From the NCBI GenBank assembly GCA_008933995.1, contig WARS01000010.1:14247210-14311209 (forward strand): a stretch of DNA of 64,000 bases. Reading direction: 5' to 3'. Source of the stretch: Datnioides undecimradiatus (Eukaryota > Chordata > Actinopteri > Lobotiformes > Datnioididae). Below, in pieces: positions 12,607-25,482 of this stretch. The translations under genes and the position numbers were made by a program. The first letter of the stretch is position 1, and each line of letters opens with the position of its first letter. Under the pieces are notes generated by a model. It was not told the DNA's origin. It did no database searches and saw nothing but the letters and a program-made list of their open reading frames with translations.

Positions 12607-13095
12607 ACTCCTTCTCGTGTATAATATTCAAACATCAGCAGGCCATTCATCACCCCTCCATCAGCTGTGTTCACTCTATCCCACTGAGTCCTAATTCATC
12701 ACTCTGCTTTGTTTCATTGGAAACCTGCTGCTGAGCCTTCCTACAACACATTGCAGATAAATACACTCAAACAGTTTGCTGCGGGTCTGCAACACACACA
12801 TCCTGTCAGGAGGGTGAGGGAAGGATTTTATACACGCCATCAGTGTATGACACGATACCAGCCAGAGCAGCTTGTACACAGCATTATCCAAATTCAATAT
12901 GTTCATGCCGGCATGGTGTCTGTTTTTCAATTAATCCAAATTTCCTGAGTAAATCAGCTGAAGGAGATGTAAATGGCTGGTGACATCACACAGACTGACT
13001 AACCCTGACGTTCTGATGGCCTGGCTAAAGATTTCACCGCTTCAACGGTGATGTGTCTGCTGAATGTTAGACATACACACTTGATAACCAGTCAA

Positions 13096-13283
13096 CCGGT
13101 CAAGGCAGATGGCCGTCCACCTAGAGCCAGGATCTGCCCAAGGTTTCTGCCTGTTAAAGGAAGGGTTTCCTGCCTCTGTCGCCAAGTGCTTGCTCATGGT
13201 GGAACTGTTGGGTGTAACTAATAGTAATGAGTGTGGTCTAGACCTCCTCTGTTTGTAAAGTGAATTGAATTGAATTGAAATTG
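13096..13283 (+). repeat. High-copy teleost repeat with TTGAA tail
   Basis: The body contains GGTCAAGGCAGATGGCCGTC, AAGGTTTCTGCCTGTTAAAG, TTTCCTGCCTCTGTCGCCAA and GTCTAGACCTCCTCTGTTTG. It then ends in about three TTGAA units (13261-13279). I recognise this as a very common fish interspersed repeat whose 3' end is a short tandem AATTG/TTGAA tail, as in a SINE or LINE 3' end. The usual segment just before the tail is deleted here. A tail-side copy in the opposite orientation lies at 57.9 kb. Confidence 0.65.
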
Positions 13284-14285
13284 TGGGGAGAGTTGGTATA
13301 ATGCCGGTCTACAATGATAATCAGTATCTTAACCATCAATGGCCAAAACTCATCAGAACTGTGTTGGAAATGACACACATTGACTTCTGCATCCTCAGAA
13401 ATATAACCAAATAGCTACTGACGTATCTGCAGAGCATTACCGCAAATTGTTTTCAAGAAGGAGAGGAAAGAATTCAGGCAGCAACAGCAGCGCTTCTTCC
13501 TGCATGTAAGCCCATATTTCATTGTGCTTAGTAAATGCATGCATCTCTTCCCATAAATCCTTCATGTGCTGGGGGACAACTTGAACCCTTATCCTGTCTG
13601 TGGACCCACCAAAGCCCAACCTATTAAAGATGTAGATTCAATAAACAATAGAAAATGATTAAGTAGCTTACCGAAACGGCTGTTTACTGCAGTTTTTAGC
13701 TCGCGTGAGTAAACTTTTCCTTAGAGATCGCCCGCCCTGGCTTGAAACACCCATTACTGTGGCTTAATGCTACAACAAACACTGCTTAAGCAGCTACACA
13801 ACAAGCAGCTGGTATATCTGTTTACAGTGCGACAAACTCACACTGTGTTAATAAAGAGGTCAGTCAAAGACACTCGCAAACTCGATCTGATTTCATGCTG
13901 CACATTGTTTAAATAGTCAGACACGAGCAGGAAACTGCAAAATGAGCTGTTCAGCTCGCTGGAGTGTCGGAGGAGTGCAGCACGTTGTGTCTAGAAATGT
14001 CATATTCCGTCTCTACCAATAAAAACGACTATATTACTTATTATACAGACACACACACACACAATGCTTGTTAGAAGGACACTTTCATTGTTGATTTGGG
14101 TCTGCACATACTTGTGTGTGTTTGTGTCCTGGAAGAACGAGATCACATGTATAACACACTGTATGTGGCTTCCTGTTATCTGCTCCTCTTTGAAAAGTCA
14201 GCAGAATGGGTCCATCATTCAAAGACAGTCTGTCATGGAATAGCTTTCATTTCCCCGCCTCCAGTCCAGCCCACCAAGCTAAACC
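13284..14285. other. Non-coding stretch without recognised genes
   Basis: A 60-codon minus frame at 13437-13619 has no confirmed family. A short (AC)n tract lies at 14048-14063. Nothing else was recognised. Confidence 0.4.
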
Positions 14286-14453
14286 ATGGCCAGGGCGCTG
14301 CTGCTGACTCAGCCTCCGCCTCCTCCCCACACCGGCCCATCAGGCGTCTCTGATGACTCCGACAGCCACGTGCCTTCATGCTGTAGACTGGGCGAAGAAT
14401 TAGCATTTTTAAATTTGGCTACAAAGAGAGCGGAAGGTGTGGGAAGAATTTGA
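14286..14453 (+). CDS. Candidate short ORF, unrecognised 55-aa product
   Basis: The ATG has a strong initiation context (ACCATGG) and opens a 55-codon frame. It begins with a hydrophobic stretch (MARALLLT), then a run of five prolines and an acidic/serine patch (VSDDSDSHV), and ends at TGA. The first 30 or so codons are GC-rich at third positions, unlike the surrounding DNA. I recognise no family, and no neighbouring exon or promoter supports it. It could be chance in a locally GC-rich patch, or a first exon with no obvious donor. Confidence 0.12.
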   Translation: MARALLLTQPPPPPHTGPSGVSDDSDSHVPSCCRLGEELAFLNLATKRAEGVGRI

Positions 14454-17139
14454 AGCTTTTTAAACTCAGCTGCCTCTGGCCATTTTTCCTCAGCTGTTGT
14501 TTTTATCACCGTCTCTTGGCCTTTGTGTGTTATGTCAGGGTGTGGTACTCAATTTCACCTCGACAAGAGCCGACTATCTACCCATAAGTGCCGCTGCTGC
14601 CCCTGGAGCTGAGGTGCCGTTGCGGTAATGTTGGAAGTTATTTAAGCTTACCTGCCCATACGTCTGTGCGTCAGCGCCTTCATCAGTCACCAGCTCTGTT
14701 CATTTCTGCGCTGCCCTTTCCGTCATTCTTAAAGTACATTATTTAGGAAATCAGTTTTAGCTGAGGACTTGTTCATTGCACGAGAGCACACATGAATTGA
14801 CTGCATGCTGAGAGAGAGGCTTGTTGTGTGGTATCGATGTCACTTTGTCAGGGATTCCCTCTTATCACAGTTACTTTTCAGCTCTATATATACAGTTAGT
14901 AGCACTCTGACAATTAGTAGCACTAAGTTTAGGTACATTTGAAAACAACTTCCTTAGTGTTGATGGCCGAAAACACTTAGTTTTTGCTTTTTGATTTCAG
15001 ATATTGGATGAGCCGTGGGAAGATAGGTGTTTTACCACCTCTGTGCACCTGTGGGAGTGATTCCCTTGCTGGGTTCAGTATTGTCTCCTCTTTGGGTTTT
15101 GTCAGGGGCCAATTGTAATTTTGGAGAATGACACGTAGAGCTTCTCATTCCCTCTTCCCCAGATGTTTAGGAGCACATCTCTTGAGGTGGTCTCCAGTTT
15201 GCTGGGCACCTTTCTCACGCTAGCTAGCTTCTTTGGTAGAAAGCGAGATATGTTTCTAATTCAGGTACATTGCTATGCTGTAAATACACATGCAAATAAA
15301 CACATATGCATGTTATGTGTGCAAACTCTGCCGTGGCCATGTGCAGGTGGAAGCGGTTCGTTATGCTCCTTTTTCCTTGTTGATAATCAGGCGGCATCGT
15401 GCGAGAAATGCACGCTTACTCATCCACGTAATGAGGACGGAGGACAGGGCTCAGCAGGCTTGTTTCCTCATGCCTGCCTATCTGCCTGTGACTTATTGAT
15501 TTTATAGAGCATGGCCATGGCTTGAGTGACTGATTGTTATCCTCATCTGCTTCACGCTCCCCCTGTTGAACCCCGGTCACACTGAAATGGAATTTCAGAC
15601 GACAGTTTTTGTTTCCTGCGTTCCATCCCTATTTTCTCTCTACCTAACCAAGCTCTTCATGAGGATAAACAGAAAAATAACTGACCCTAATTACAGATTT
15701 ATTTCAGATTTCTGTCTGGGTTTACTAGAGGTTGGCCTGTAGTTAAAAATCAAAGTTTGACATGTGCACCACATCCCAAAAGCTTTGTCAAAGTGAAGGA
15801 CCATATGATTATGATTAGCAATTAGAGCCCAAGGTTAATGAAACACAATAAAGTCCCTGATAAGGGGTAAATGAAATAAGGAAAATAATTGACATCAAAG
15901 TACGTTAACTCAGTGGGCTGATACTTGACGTAAACTGATTTGACTGCCTGTTGCAAGGTGCGTGGGTGTGCAGATGTGGAATTGCGAAGGCACTGTGGGT
16001 GTTTGCGTGTGTGTTTGTGCGCTATATGTGACAGAAAGTGTGAGGATGCGAAGCTCAGTTTCCTGTTTAACCCCAGCTGTGTTTAACCACCAACATACAG
16101 CTGATTCAAATACAGTGCATAAAGCCAAATTTAACACCAGAAATGATATGACAGAACTAAGGTAATGTCATATTTCATGTCCGGGACTGGGTAACAAAAA
16201 CTATCAGTGCTTCAAAAATACAGTAACCTTATTTATTTCAATGTAATCACTTCTTAGAGAATTAAACGGACCCGTTCGAGGTAGAACACTATGAAACATG
16301 TAGCAACAAGTACTCGCAGAGGTGCTTGACAAATGTAATCAATTAAAAAGTAGTTACTTACTGGCAGAACCAAATAGTTACTTCACTTGTTACAATGCTT
16401 TTACTGCCTAGCTAATTTCTGAGGTGCACTCCTACATTGTCAGGTTCTCACATGAAGATAGAAATGGAGATTATGGTGTTAAAAAGCAGCCACTTAAGGC
16501 CAGTTCCTAGTTGCATGACATACATTTCATCATCTGCCCATGACCACAGAAATCTCCAAAGGGATCCACAGGTTTCCCAAACCATGACACAAATGTGTCA
16601 CACAGCTGTTAATGTAGTCATCTTCTTTCCTCTGGTGAGCATGAATGTGGTCAAATTTATTACAGAGCAATGTGATTGTTTGGTTTTGCTGTTTTCATAA
16701 AGAGGCATACTGATGGCACAAAAAGAGGGCCGCAGATTTAGGATTCGTCCTCTGGGGAACATGAACATGACAAACCCAAACCACAATGCTGCTGCATGCA
16801 CAACATGAGGCTCAGCATTGCTCCGGATTTTAACATTTAGTAGTTATCTGCCTGATGCTTCAGGGCTGTTTTTGACTGACAACAATGAAAAAAGAATATA
16901 GATAAAAAAGTAGCTAGTTTAAAAAAATATATAATTTTATTATTTATTTGAAATGGCTACTATGAGACATGATTAAATGGGTTAAGTGCAAACTGTACTA
17001 ATACACTGCAGTCCCCACATGCTAACGGTAGCATGTCATGAAAGAACTCCATGCTGCCATTAGCAAACAGGCCATACAGCTGGGGGGCAGCCTATATTAG
17101 TGCAGGTGACCCACTAGAAGACTATATTCCCTAAACTCC
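14454..17139. other. Mostly non-coding stretch
   Basis: Contains one exon-like segment (15163-15264) and a degenerate GT-rich patch near 15990-16020. Other open frames of 60-114 codons show no motif. Confidence 0.4.
15163..15264 (+). CDS. Candidate internal exon, unrecognised
   Basis: A pyrimidine-rich acceptor (CATTCCCTCTTCCCCAG) precedes a 102-nt segment that is open in one frame for 34 codons. It ends at a CAG|GTACAT donor-like site. The frame starts with ATG immediately after the acceptor and encodes a mainly hydrophobic stretch (LEVVSSLLGTFLTLASFF) followed by GRKRD. Codon use is not strongly biased. No family is recognised. Such acceptor/donor pairs also occur by chance, so this is only a candidate. 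Confidence 0.13.
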
Positions 17140-17300
17140 ATCAACATGTGTCAACATGAAGAGGGGCATCAAGAGGGCCGAGCAGAGCTACAGGCGAAGG
17201 ATTGAGGAGCACTTCAACAGCTCTGACCCCCAACACATGCGGCAAGGCATTCAGGCCAAAAACAGTGAGAACTCCTTTTCTGATCAAAATAAGAAGCCTG
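17140..17300 (+). pseudogene. LINE ORF2 remnant (linker between endonuclease and RT)
   Basis: The + frame from about 17156 reads MKRGIKRAEQSYRRRIEEHF and then SSDPQHMRQGIQ. This matches the conserved basic linker found upstream of the reverse transcriptase in fish L2/Rex/CR1-group non-LTR retrotransposons, where the usual pattern is close to KRxIKxAxxxYxxxIExHF...DPRxMWQGIQ. The tryptophan of the WQGIQ motif is replaced by arginine. The frame runs on to 17374 but loses similarity after about 17300. With the RT remnant at 17566-17636 this is one decayed, internally deleted insertion. Confidence 0.6.
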
Positions 17301-17565
17301 TGACACGAGCCCCTCATACTGCCCCCCGCAGATTAATGCACATGAGACTGACTCAGATCCCAGCTGCCCTTTAAAATTCAGACTCCGGCGGCGATTCATA
17401 ATGGCCCAAAATAAACTGCAGTACACCGACGTCAGTGCAACAGACACTGAAGCTGGTGCACACCACTGTTAAATAAATGTATGTTATGGATGTGATCAGT
17501 ATTGCCTAGTATCTGTTATTTACTGTAGAAATTCAGAATGTAATGCTTAATGATTTGCTGATATT

Positions 17566-17636
17566 GGTTCAGCAGTTAACACCATCATCCTCTCCAAACA
17601 GATCAATAAAATCAGTGACCTGTACATCTGGACTGG
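17566..17636 (+). pseudogene. LINE reverse transcriptase remnant
   Basis: The + strand reads GSAVNTIILSKQINKISDL, which fits the segment after the first catalytic aspartate region of L2/Rex-type reverse transcriptases (family pattern SAFNTIIPSKLIxKLxDLG). It lies about 280 bp after the linker remnant, in a different frame and at a shorter distance than in an intact element. That agrees with internal deletion and frameshifts in a single old + strand insertion. The remaining RT domain was not found. Confidence 0.45.
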
Positions 17637-17640
17637 AGTG

Positions 17641-20600
17641 AAAACACCTTCTATAGTCTTGGAGAGCAGCTTTTTTTCTAAGATCCGTGAGCAGATTAAT
17701 GTGTTTTTGTCATGGAACGAAGGAGACTACGATGAGCAGATGAATCTAAGAATACACGTATCCTGTCTAAATAAGTTATGACTGCCAAAAGGAGTACAGG
17801 TCTTGTCACGAATTTTAGCAATCGGGGTCTGAGGGTTTTAAAGCACCTTGACTGCTTCCGTGAGCTGTGTATTATAGCCACTGCAGCTTCTCCAGCTGCC
17901 GACTGTGTTGGTGAAAGGTTAGATTAGTGGCTGAACTATAATCACTATGTCTCCTATCCAATGCTGTTGGACTTTGAGTGAATGAAACACAATGGTTATG
18001 TTCAACACTGGAACTGCAGGGACGTGAATGGGATGCATAGTTGGCATACTAAGTGCAGGACTGTGACACCAGAACCTAGGCTTTGGATTCAGACCAGGTT
18101 TTTGGTCGACATTATAAAACAACTGTGATGTAAGTTAATTTAATTTAAAACAAAGAAATCTTATGCTCTATATAACTCCTGGCTTTTATGGATTAAATCA
18201 GGCCATGATCTGGATGATGAACATTTTTCTAATACAGTATGATCAGCATCCATATCTTTGTGACTTGTTGGTATGTTAAATACCAACACTTCTTCATAAT
18301 GTTAATAGGAAATGTAATTTTATCAGCATGACATATCTAAAAATGTATTTGCTGGTAAATTAGCTCTATACAAATGTGATATCTAGGAGACAGGACTGAG
18401 CTGTTGTTCCTCGCACAGTGTCTTCTGCCTCATGTCTTTCTCTTTTAACGGTTCAGTTTCAATTTGAGCTTGGATTGATCAGGACTCTTTAAGCAGTCTC
18501 AAAACTGGGTTAAAAACAAGGCCAGTATTGTGTTTTACTTACATAAAGATATGTGTGTATGAGCAAGATAATAATATTCAGCACCTGCACTAATCAGCTG
18601 AGGTATACGGCGGGAACAATGTTGAGACGACTTCTACCACCGCCTGATAAATAGCTCTTTCAGCAGATTGTCTGAAATGCTTTAGTGGTGCTGTGAGACA
18701 GAAATCCTTCTCTGCCTAATTTACATCACCTCTCTGGAGTTGATTTGGTTTTTAGTGAATCGTAGCATGCTGGTGCTGACCTTGGACCTGACACACTGCC
18801 TTAGGTTTATTCAACACAGTCTAAATAAGAATTATACTCACTGTGTCCTTACTCCAGGGGATCTAATTACCTGCTCTGAGCATTTCAGATGCATACAGGC
18901 GCTGGACTGTGTACTGATGGGCCAGATGGGGTCACATGTTGACATGACATTCATGTGTGTGATACTGTGGAAGGAGCTAAGTGGCACAATATGTCATTAA
19001 GTAGCACTGGAACACTTCTGCAGACACAAAACAAATGTCTATGCTCTGCCATTGTTAGTTCATCAACGACACTCACTCCATATGAAAACGTGCCGGCAAA
19101 CTCTCAAGTTGGTTTATTCATTAAGTTTATTGTTGGCCTCCGCGATAACAGCTGCACCATCGGCATGACAACTGAGCGTCCACTGAAGAGGGCTATGAGC
19201 TGTGGCTGAAAGCTCCACAGGAGAACTCCACAGAGGTTCAAAACTGGCTGAACGAGTTAAACTAGGAAAACGTCTCAAAGCCATTCAGCATTCAATACAG
19301 TATCCAACCCTGTCTCCAAACAGTAATTCTTATATACTGCTCATTGGCAAAAATACTTGATTATGAATGCATATACTATGATTATGAAAATGCTCATACT
19401 GAAGATATTTATCTGCTTGTATGTTGAGGCACATGCATTGGCATGGTCTGTGTAGTTTCATGTTGGCTTTCTGCCATCGTTTCAGATCTCATCTTGTGTT
19501 TTCAGACATCAGATCCACTTATCTTATCTTATCTTACATTATCTGGCACTGTTTGTTGGTTGACATGGATTCCTGACAAGGATGCTACACTGTCAAGCAA
19601 CACCCGCATCTACCCGTGGCTGCCAAGCCAAAAATTATCACTGTATGCTGTCCCAGCAGCCCAATCACCCAACCCCCTCATGACAATGGTCTGATATTGT
19701 GGTCATCCTCCCCTGCTGTGCCTGGAGCAGTTAGAAGCCTAGAACAGTAGCTAGTCTTCTGAACATGACCTGGAAGCAGTCACCTCCATTGTTGGACTTG
19801 GACACCTGGCGTTAACTGAAGAGTCACAGTCTTTGAGTTCCTGGATAAACTTTCACATCTGACTCTATCAAAGATGTTTTGGTAATGTTTCTTTTGTTTC
19901 CTTTGACTGAAACAAGTAAACTGAATGAAGTGGATTTTAAGATTATGTGAGAGGTAAAAGTACTGTTCATCTGAATGGATTCTGGTGGGTATGAACAGTC
20001 ACAGCTTCGTCCTTATTGATCACGCACCATGCTCTGACTTTGAATAGATATGGCTAAATATGCCAGTCAGCAAAAATATCGGGAAAAGCATCCTGGTTCA
20101 TAACATCCTCTGCTCTAAGGCTACCATTTTCCCTTTTGGAAATGTAGCTAGTTTGCAATAAAGCAATGATTTTGCAGCTGTTTCCGACTCCACACAGAAT
20201 GCACTGAGGAATTACTTGCCTCTGCTGATCATCAGGTCCTATCCCTTGCGCTCAGTCTCCAATAACATGCAGCCTGCAACGCTGTCAATCCCACGTGACT
20301 GACTGTTTGCCTCACATGCACACACACCTCAGATTCCCCGTCTTCAGGTACATCACAGCCTCAGCATAATGTTTCCCGTGAGACCTCCCCTCACAGGTTC
20401 CCTCTGTCATCCATACTCCTGCCTGATCACACTCACACGTCTGTTCCTGCCACTGGTTCCAAACCCACTCCCACACCAGTGGCCAGTCAGAATTAGTGAC
20501 AGATATATATCACACAACAGCAAAGCTAAAAATAACGCTGTCGCAGTGCCAGGACCTGTCATGATGAACGACATGATTCTTCCATTAAAACACAGCATGA

Positions 20601-21217
20601 GCTCCAGATCCTCAAATGTGTTTATTCAGAACATGCCTGAACCCTGAGGAACACAACACGTCAATGAACCAACACACAATAGTAACCAACTTTAGACACT
20701 TTAGACCTGTTAGCACAGAGATGTCACTCTTTCATATTATTATTGCATTGAGTGTAGCGTTCCTGTGTCCATACCCCCGGGCTACGTCTTCCACCTGAAG
20801 TGTGAAGTTTTATTTTGTATATAAATATGTTGCCCTCCCTTCATCTGTTGACCCCCTCATGAATAAGGATCATATGAAATCATGGTTGACCTTGTTGTGG
20901 TGTTCTAAAAAGCTGTTGAACAGCTAATGAGAGATGGAGGAAAAGTAAACACCAGATCTACTGTAATATTCTTCACGAACAACTTTGAAAAATATAATAA
21001 GGTCCTGAGAAATGCCAGGCTCACTTTTCTGCACTCAGTAAGAACCACAACAATCTGAGGGTCCTTTTAGAACCATTGAGAGCCTCACAAACCCCACTCC
21101 TACGTGCTTTAGAGATTATTTCTCAGTTACTAAGTGCACCAAGTTTTAGCCTTCTGTCCGGATAAGACAACTAAGATCAGAATAATAATTCATCAGACAT
21201 GGTGGTGTCGGAATTGG
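17641..21217. other. Non-coding stretch without recognised genes
   Basis: A short (TTATC)n run lies near 19521-19537. No transposon protein, exon with convincing borders, or RNA gene was recognised. Confidence 0.4.
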
Positions 21218-21365
21218 GAACTCTGAATTGACCATAGGACTAAACGTGAGCGTGAATGAGTTTGTCTGTCTATACGTGTCAGCCCAGCAACAGACAGGTG
21301 TACCCTGCCTCCCTCCCAATGACTGCTGGGATAGGCTCCAGCATCCCCCTGATGTGTCTGGTTTT
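21218..21365 (+). repeat. High-copy teleost repeat (LINE/SINE 3'-end type)
   Basis: It contains GGTGTACCCTGCCTCCCTCC directly followed by a CAATGACTGCTGGGATAGGC-type segment and CTCCAGCATCCCCCTGATGT. It is preceded by ACGTGAGCGTGAATGAGTTT and TACGTGTCAGCCC. Together these are hallmarks of a very common fish repeat that usually ends with GGATAAGCGG...AATGGATGG. The usual TGGCGACCTGTCCAG part and the 3' end are missing. The minus-strand 168-codon frame across it (21146-21652) is therefore suspect. Confidence 0.65.
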
Positions 21366-24300
21366 AGAGAGCACAAACTTGCGACACTCTCAGAATGCAT
21401 TTTAAGTGAGTTTCTGTGAATAATAACCACTTTAACCAAGTTCACAAGCAAAGCATCACCTTGAGCCTTTACCTTGAGCTTTAAAGCAAAATTTGCCTTA
21501 AAAACTAAATATGGTTCAACTTTCTGCATCGTTTTGAGGCATTTACCATCAGCATCATTACAGGAATACATGCGCGCACACCCAGAGTACTGCAGCCAGT
21601 ACATCAGCTTCTCATCAGTGATAGTCACTGACAATCCAGCCTGAGAATACAACTTCCCTCAGTCTTGAGCTCTCTCTAATGCAGAGATGATGGGAGGGCA
21701 AGATGACTAAGTGAGTCTCTAAGTGGTCTAAATGAAGATGAGTGAGGAAGTGGCGTGATCGTGGTACTAAAGGGAACGCTGCTGTCTTCCCCATGATGGG
21801 AGGCCTCTGGAAACATTTAAGATGCAGGTGTTGTTATTTAGCGCTGTGACTCCAGCTCTTTGCTCCCCTCAGCCAAATCTTCTCCTAACAATTAGAGGAG
21901 TAAATACCAACAAGTTTGACAAGAGGCGGCTTGTTCTCGAGTAAGTGAGCAGCTGGAACACACAGAGAGGTGGAAGCCAAAGTGTTGTTGTTGAAACACA
22001 ACTGCAAATGAATGTCGCTGAAGTGCTGGCTTCATTTTGTAATATAATAGGTCAATATTCTGTTTTCAAATTATTTTGCTTATTTCACTAAGCAGCCAAA
22101 AAAAGAAACAAACAGCTTTACGTTTATTTTCTTTCATATTTTTAGGTCAGTTTTAGATCAGTTTAAAAAATGTGACAGGTGTTTTAAACTCACCACAGCT
22201 CAAATTCACACCACTGGTTTCTCCTGCAGTTAAAGCTGACTTTGGATGTTTGCTGCATGTTCACATTGATCTCCTGTCATCTCTCCATTGTTTATCTAAT
22301 TACGACATAAAAATACATGTAATTGTTAAATAGTTTCCAATCAATATCATAAGGAGAAAACCCAGAACCTCCCGTAATGCAGTTCAAATTCTATATTTAT
22401 CGACAATTATTCTCAAACCATGCTGTTTCTTATTTCACCAAACTCCATTGTTAATCTGTCACTTACAGACACATGCTACCCCTGGTTTGTTTGCAATTTG
22501 CATTTTGCATTCATATAACCTCAACATTTCTGGTTTCAATCAGACACATACACATGCAAGTGTTACACGCCACGTGGTCCACTGACAAAGGGAGAAGATA
22601 CTCGACCACTTCCTGTATTTATTGAGTGACCTCATCAGTGATGTTTCTGTGATAGACCAAGTATGGGTGTGGAGGGGCTAATTATGTCAAGTATTTAATT
22701 GGAACCCGATTATATATGACTGCAATTGTAAATGTGCAATATAGTAACCCATGTGAAAGCATCTTCAGGTGGAGCGTAGAGAAGTCTTTATCAGGTACTT
22801 GTTTGTAGGACATGTTTACCTTCTGGGCTGGTAGAGCCTTGATTGACCTGCTGATGGAGGGATCTGTTTAAACAGCTGCTTGTTGGTTGTGCAGTGGTTG
22901 GTTGTTAGTGTATAGCTATCTGCATAAGTGGCTTTAGGTACTGTCATTAGGAGGTGAGTTTTACTCACTGAAGTCAAGGTAACTTCCTGCTTGTTGCGTC
23001 TTCTGCTACACATCCTTTTGTTACACCTCAAGTTTCCCAAGTGCTCCTCCTTCCTAGCCTGGCCAGGCTGCATAGCAGTGCACTTCTATCCACGTATGTT
23101 TAACATCCCTGTAAACACAAGAGTTGTATTTATTGCATGTATTTGACGCTTAATGGACTTGATTTTTACAAATCTCTTTCTAAACTACAACAAAGAACAA
23201 GACGACAAGAAAAAGAACTCTGAACAAAGTTGGCCTGCCTTTCTTCATTAAATGTTTGCCACTTTCATCATGCAGATTTATTTATATGAAGCAGACAGCA
23301 GCTTTCTCAAGCTGGATTCACGAGGCGTGCTGTAGGCGTTGTTGGTGGGTGTATATGTGCTTAAATAGCTCTCAGTTCCTCCACTGTTTACACAGATCAT
23401 CTCATTCCACATCAGTGTTCATGCTTCACACAATAGTGAGCAGGGTGCTTCTGTCTCCTTCTCTCGTCTGTACTTTGTGAAGGTTACTTACACCTACGCA
23501 CCTCCTAAACTTAATATCCCTTATAAACAAACTTAATTAGTGGGAAGTGATGTTCGCAGGGCTTAACGGCGAGCCGTGCTGAGGGGTGGGGTAGTCGGCA
23601 GGCAAACAGCTGCTGATAATCACCTTACATTTTCAGATTGGTTAACAGGGTTATTTTCAGTGTTGCCATGGAGGCCAGCAGCGAGCGGATGACACGGTGC
23701 GTGACAAAAGTTGCTGATGGACGGTGTTCTGAGATTGTGTCAACCCCTTAACCACAGCAGCAGAGACGGTGAGCCTGGGTAATTGATTCTATTTAAACTT
23801 CAGCACAAGATCGTCATTAAAAGTAGCAGAGAAACTTGCCGAGACTTGTATTCTCTGTGTGCTTGTTGTTATTAACTGTAATGCTGTGAAACGCAGAGAA
23901 CAGCAGCAGTGGAGGGGCATGTTGAGGGATAACGCAGCTCGTGTTCGGGATCAGGACTGGATGTTTCAACATATCTCACTGTTAACCCCAGATTTTCATC
24001 ACAGAGCAGGTACAGTTTTTAATAAGCAACTTAGTTTATGATTGCAATTTTTATAAACAAAAACCGAAACGGCCCCTAAAGCGCTAACTTACAGCGCATT
24101 TACAACATTTCCACGGCTGAGAAAAAAATATTCAACACTTTTGAATAAATGGGGAACCACATGATACAGGCGTAATACTGAATTAAGTGGATCTCGAGAG
24201 GATCGTAAGCAGTAATGACAATAATTACTATATGTGAGAGAGAAGCCATTTGACTTCAGTGTGTTCCTTCAGTCGCCTTTTTAATTGAATATTTTTAGTA

Positions 24301-24732
24301 TGTTTGTATTCCACTATTGCACTTTTTATGGAGTGCTCTTCTGCTTAAAAGTCTGCTGCGGCTTTGTTTAGTAATTTAGCATCTCATTTCATGGAAACAA
24401 ACAGCCAACGTTTTATAATGGACCCTTAGTAGCAGCTATACATTAATGATATTAAATTATCATAGAAAATAAGTTTATTTTGCAAAGAGGAATGAGTGCA
24501 TTCACACTCACTGTTAGAAACAGTAATTATATTAAATAACAGAATTGAAAACACAGGAGGACATCAAGTGGAGGAAATCTGTTTGGGAATCAGTTTACCG
24601 TAATGCTTTCATAAAAGCTTGAACCGATTAGCTGTTGGATAATACCCTAACACCTTTTTGTTTAAATATGACATTAATAACATTAGTTATAATTAATAGA
24701 TAGTTTAAGCATTCTAATCTGATTGCTTTGTA
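21366..24732. other. Non-coding stretch without recognised genes
   Basis: A minus-strand 85-codon frame at 22816-23073 and other short frames have no family features. No transposon or tandem repeat was recognised. Confidence 0.4.
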
Positions 24733-24763
<31 letters not shown>

Positions 24764-24770
24764 GACACAC
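24733..24770. repeat. (AT)n-(AC)n compound microsatellite
   Basis: Four AT units run directly into about 13 AC units, followed by one interrupted AC group. Confidence 0.9.
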
Positions 24771-25232
24771 ATTTGATTTCTTCCCATAAATAAAGTGCAT
24801 GTTCAGGGCTCATTGGCTCTATATTCAAATCATATACAGCATGTTAACTCAGAACTTCACATCCTTTTATTCAGTTAATTACAGTTTTTCCCAGTTGCTA
24901 AGAAAAAAAAATCCCTCAGCAAGAAACCCTACAGCCTGGCCTCATTTCTCAACAGAGTCACACTTTGCTTGTAACTGTAAAAAGTATTTACATGTTTTTA
25001 AGTTTTTATGTGCACAACCCTTTTTGCGAAACTAAATGCAAAAGTGGCCAAATGAATCATCCACTGTGCCATATGTTCATTCAGCAAACAACCAATGCAA
25101 GTTATTGTCATCCGAACTCAAAGAGCTCAGCATTCCCCAGGAGTAAACACAAAGCCACTTAATTAGTGACACACCAATCAAATCACGGCATCCAGATGAA
25201 AAGGGCCATTTGTTTGCGTGCGCTTCAGAACA

Positions 25233-25482
25233 ATGGATCCTAACCAAGCAGAGGTCGAGAGACGTCAGAGAGCTGGTGAAGGTCAATCATGCGGAGGGAA
25301 AGGAGGAAAATGAAGAAGACCAAGACCACAGCGGCAAACGATTTGTTTCTGATAGAATTCGAGCAAATGCTGTTCGCAGTGTTCTCTGTGCATTGGGTGA
25401 CCATGAGGAACGTTGAGCAGATGGTCATCAAAACATGACTTGCTTCACTGTTGCACATATTGTTTGCTTTTTCGAGCCAGAA
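25233..25482 (+). pseudogene. IS630/Tc1-like transposase N-terminal relic
   Basis: The ATG at 25233 opens MDPNQAEVERRQR, fitting the start of a fish DDE transposase family that begins MDPxxVEVxRRxR and has a basic Gly/Arg stretch. That frame stops at 25311. In another frame, VSDRIRANAVRSVL is followed, after an in-frame TGA at 25414-25416, by NMTCFTVAHIVCFFEPE. This matches the helix-turn-helix part of the same family (pattern xSxEIRAxVVDHV...SRFTVAxIIRxFxxE). Frame change, internal stop and loss of the catalytic domain show a dead copy. A sequence near 24886-24900 might be an element end, but no inverted repeat pair was found. Confidence 0.45.

Noticed and set aside
21146-21652. Longest open frame of the window (168 codons, minus strand)
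   Set aside because: It runs antisense through a recognised high-copy repeat (21218-21365), has no family motif, and its residue composition is unremarkable.
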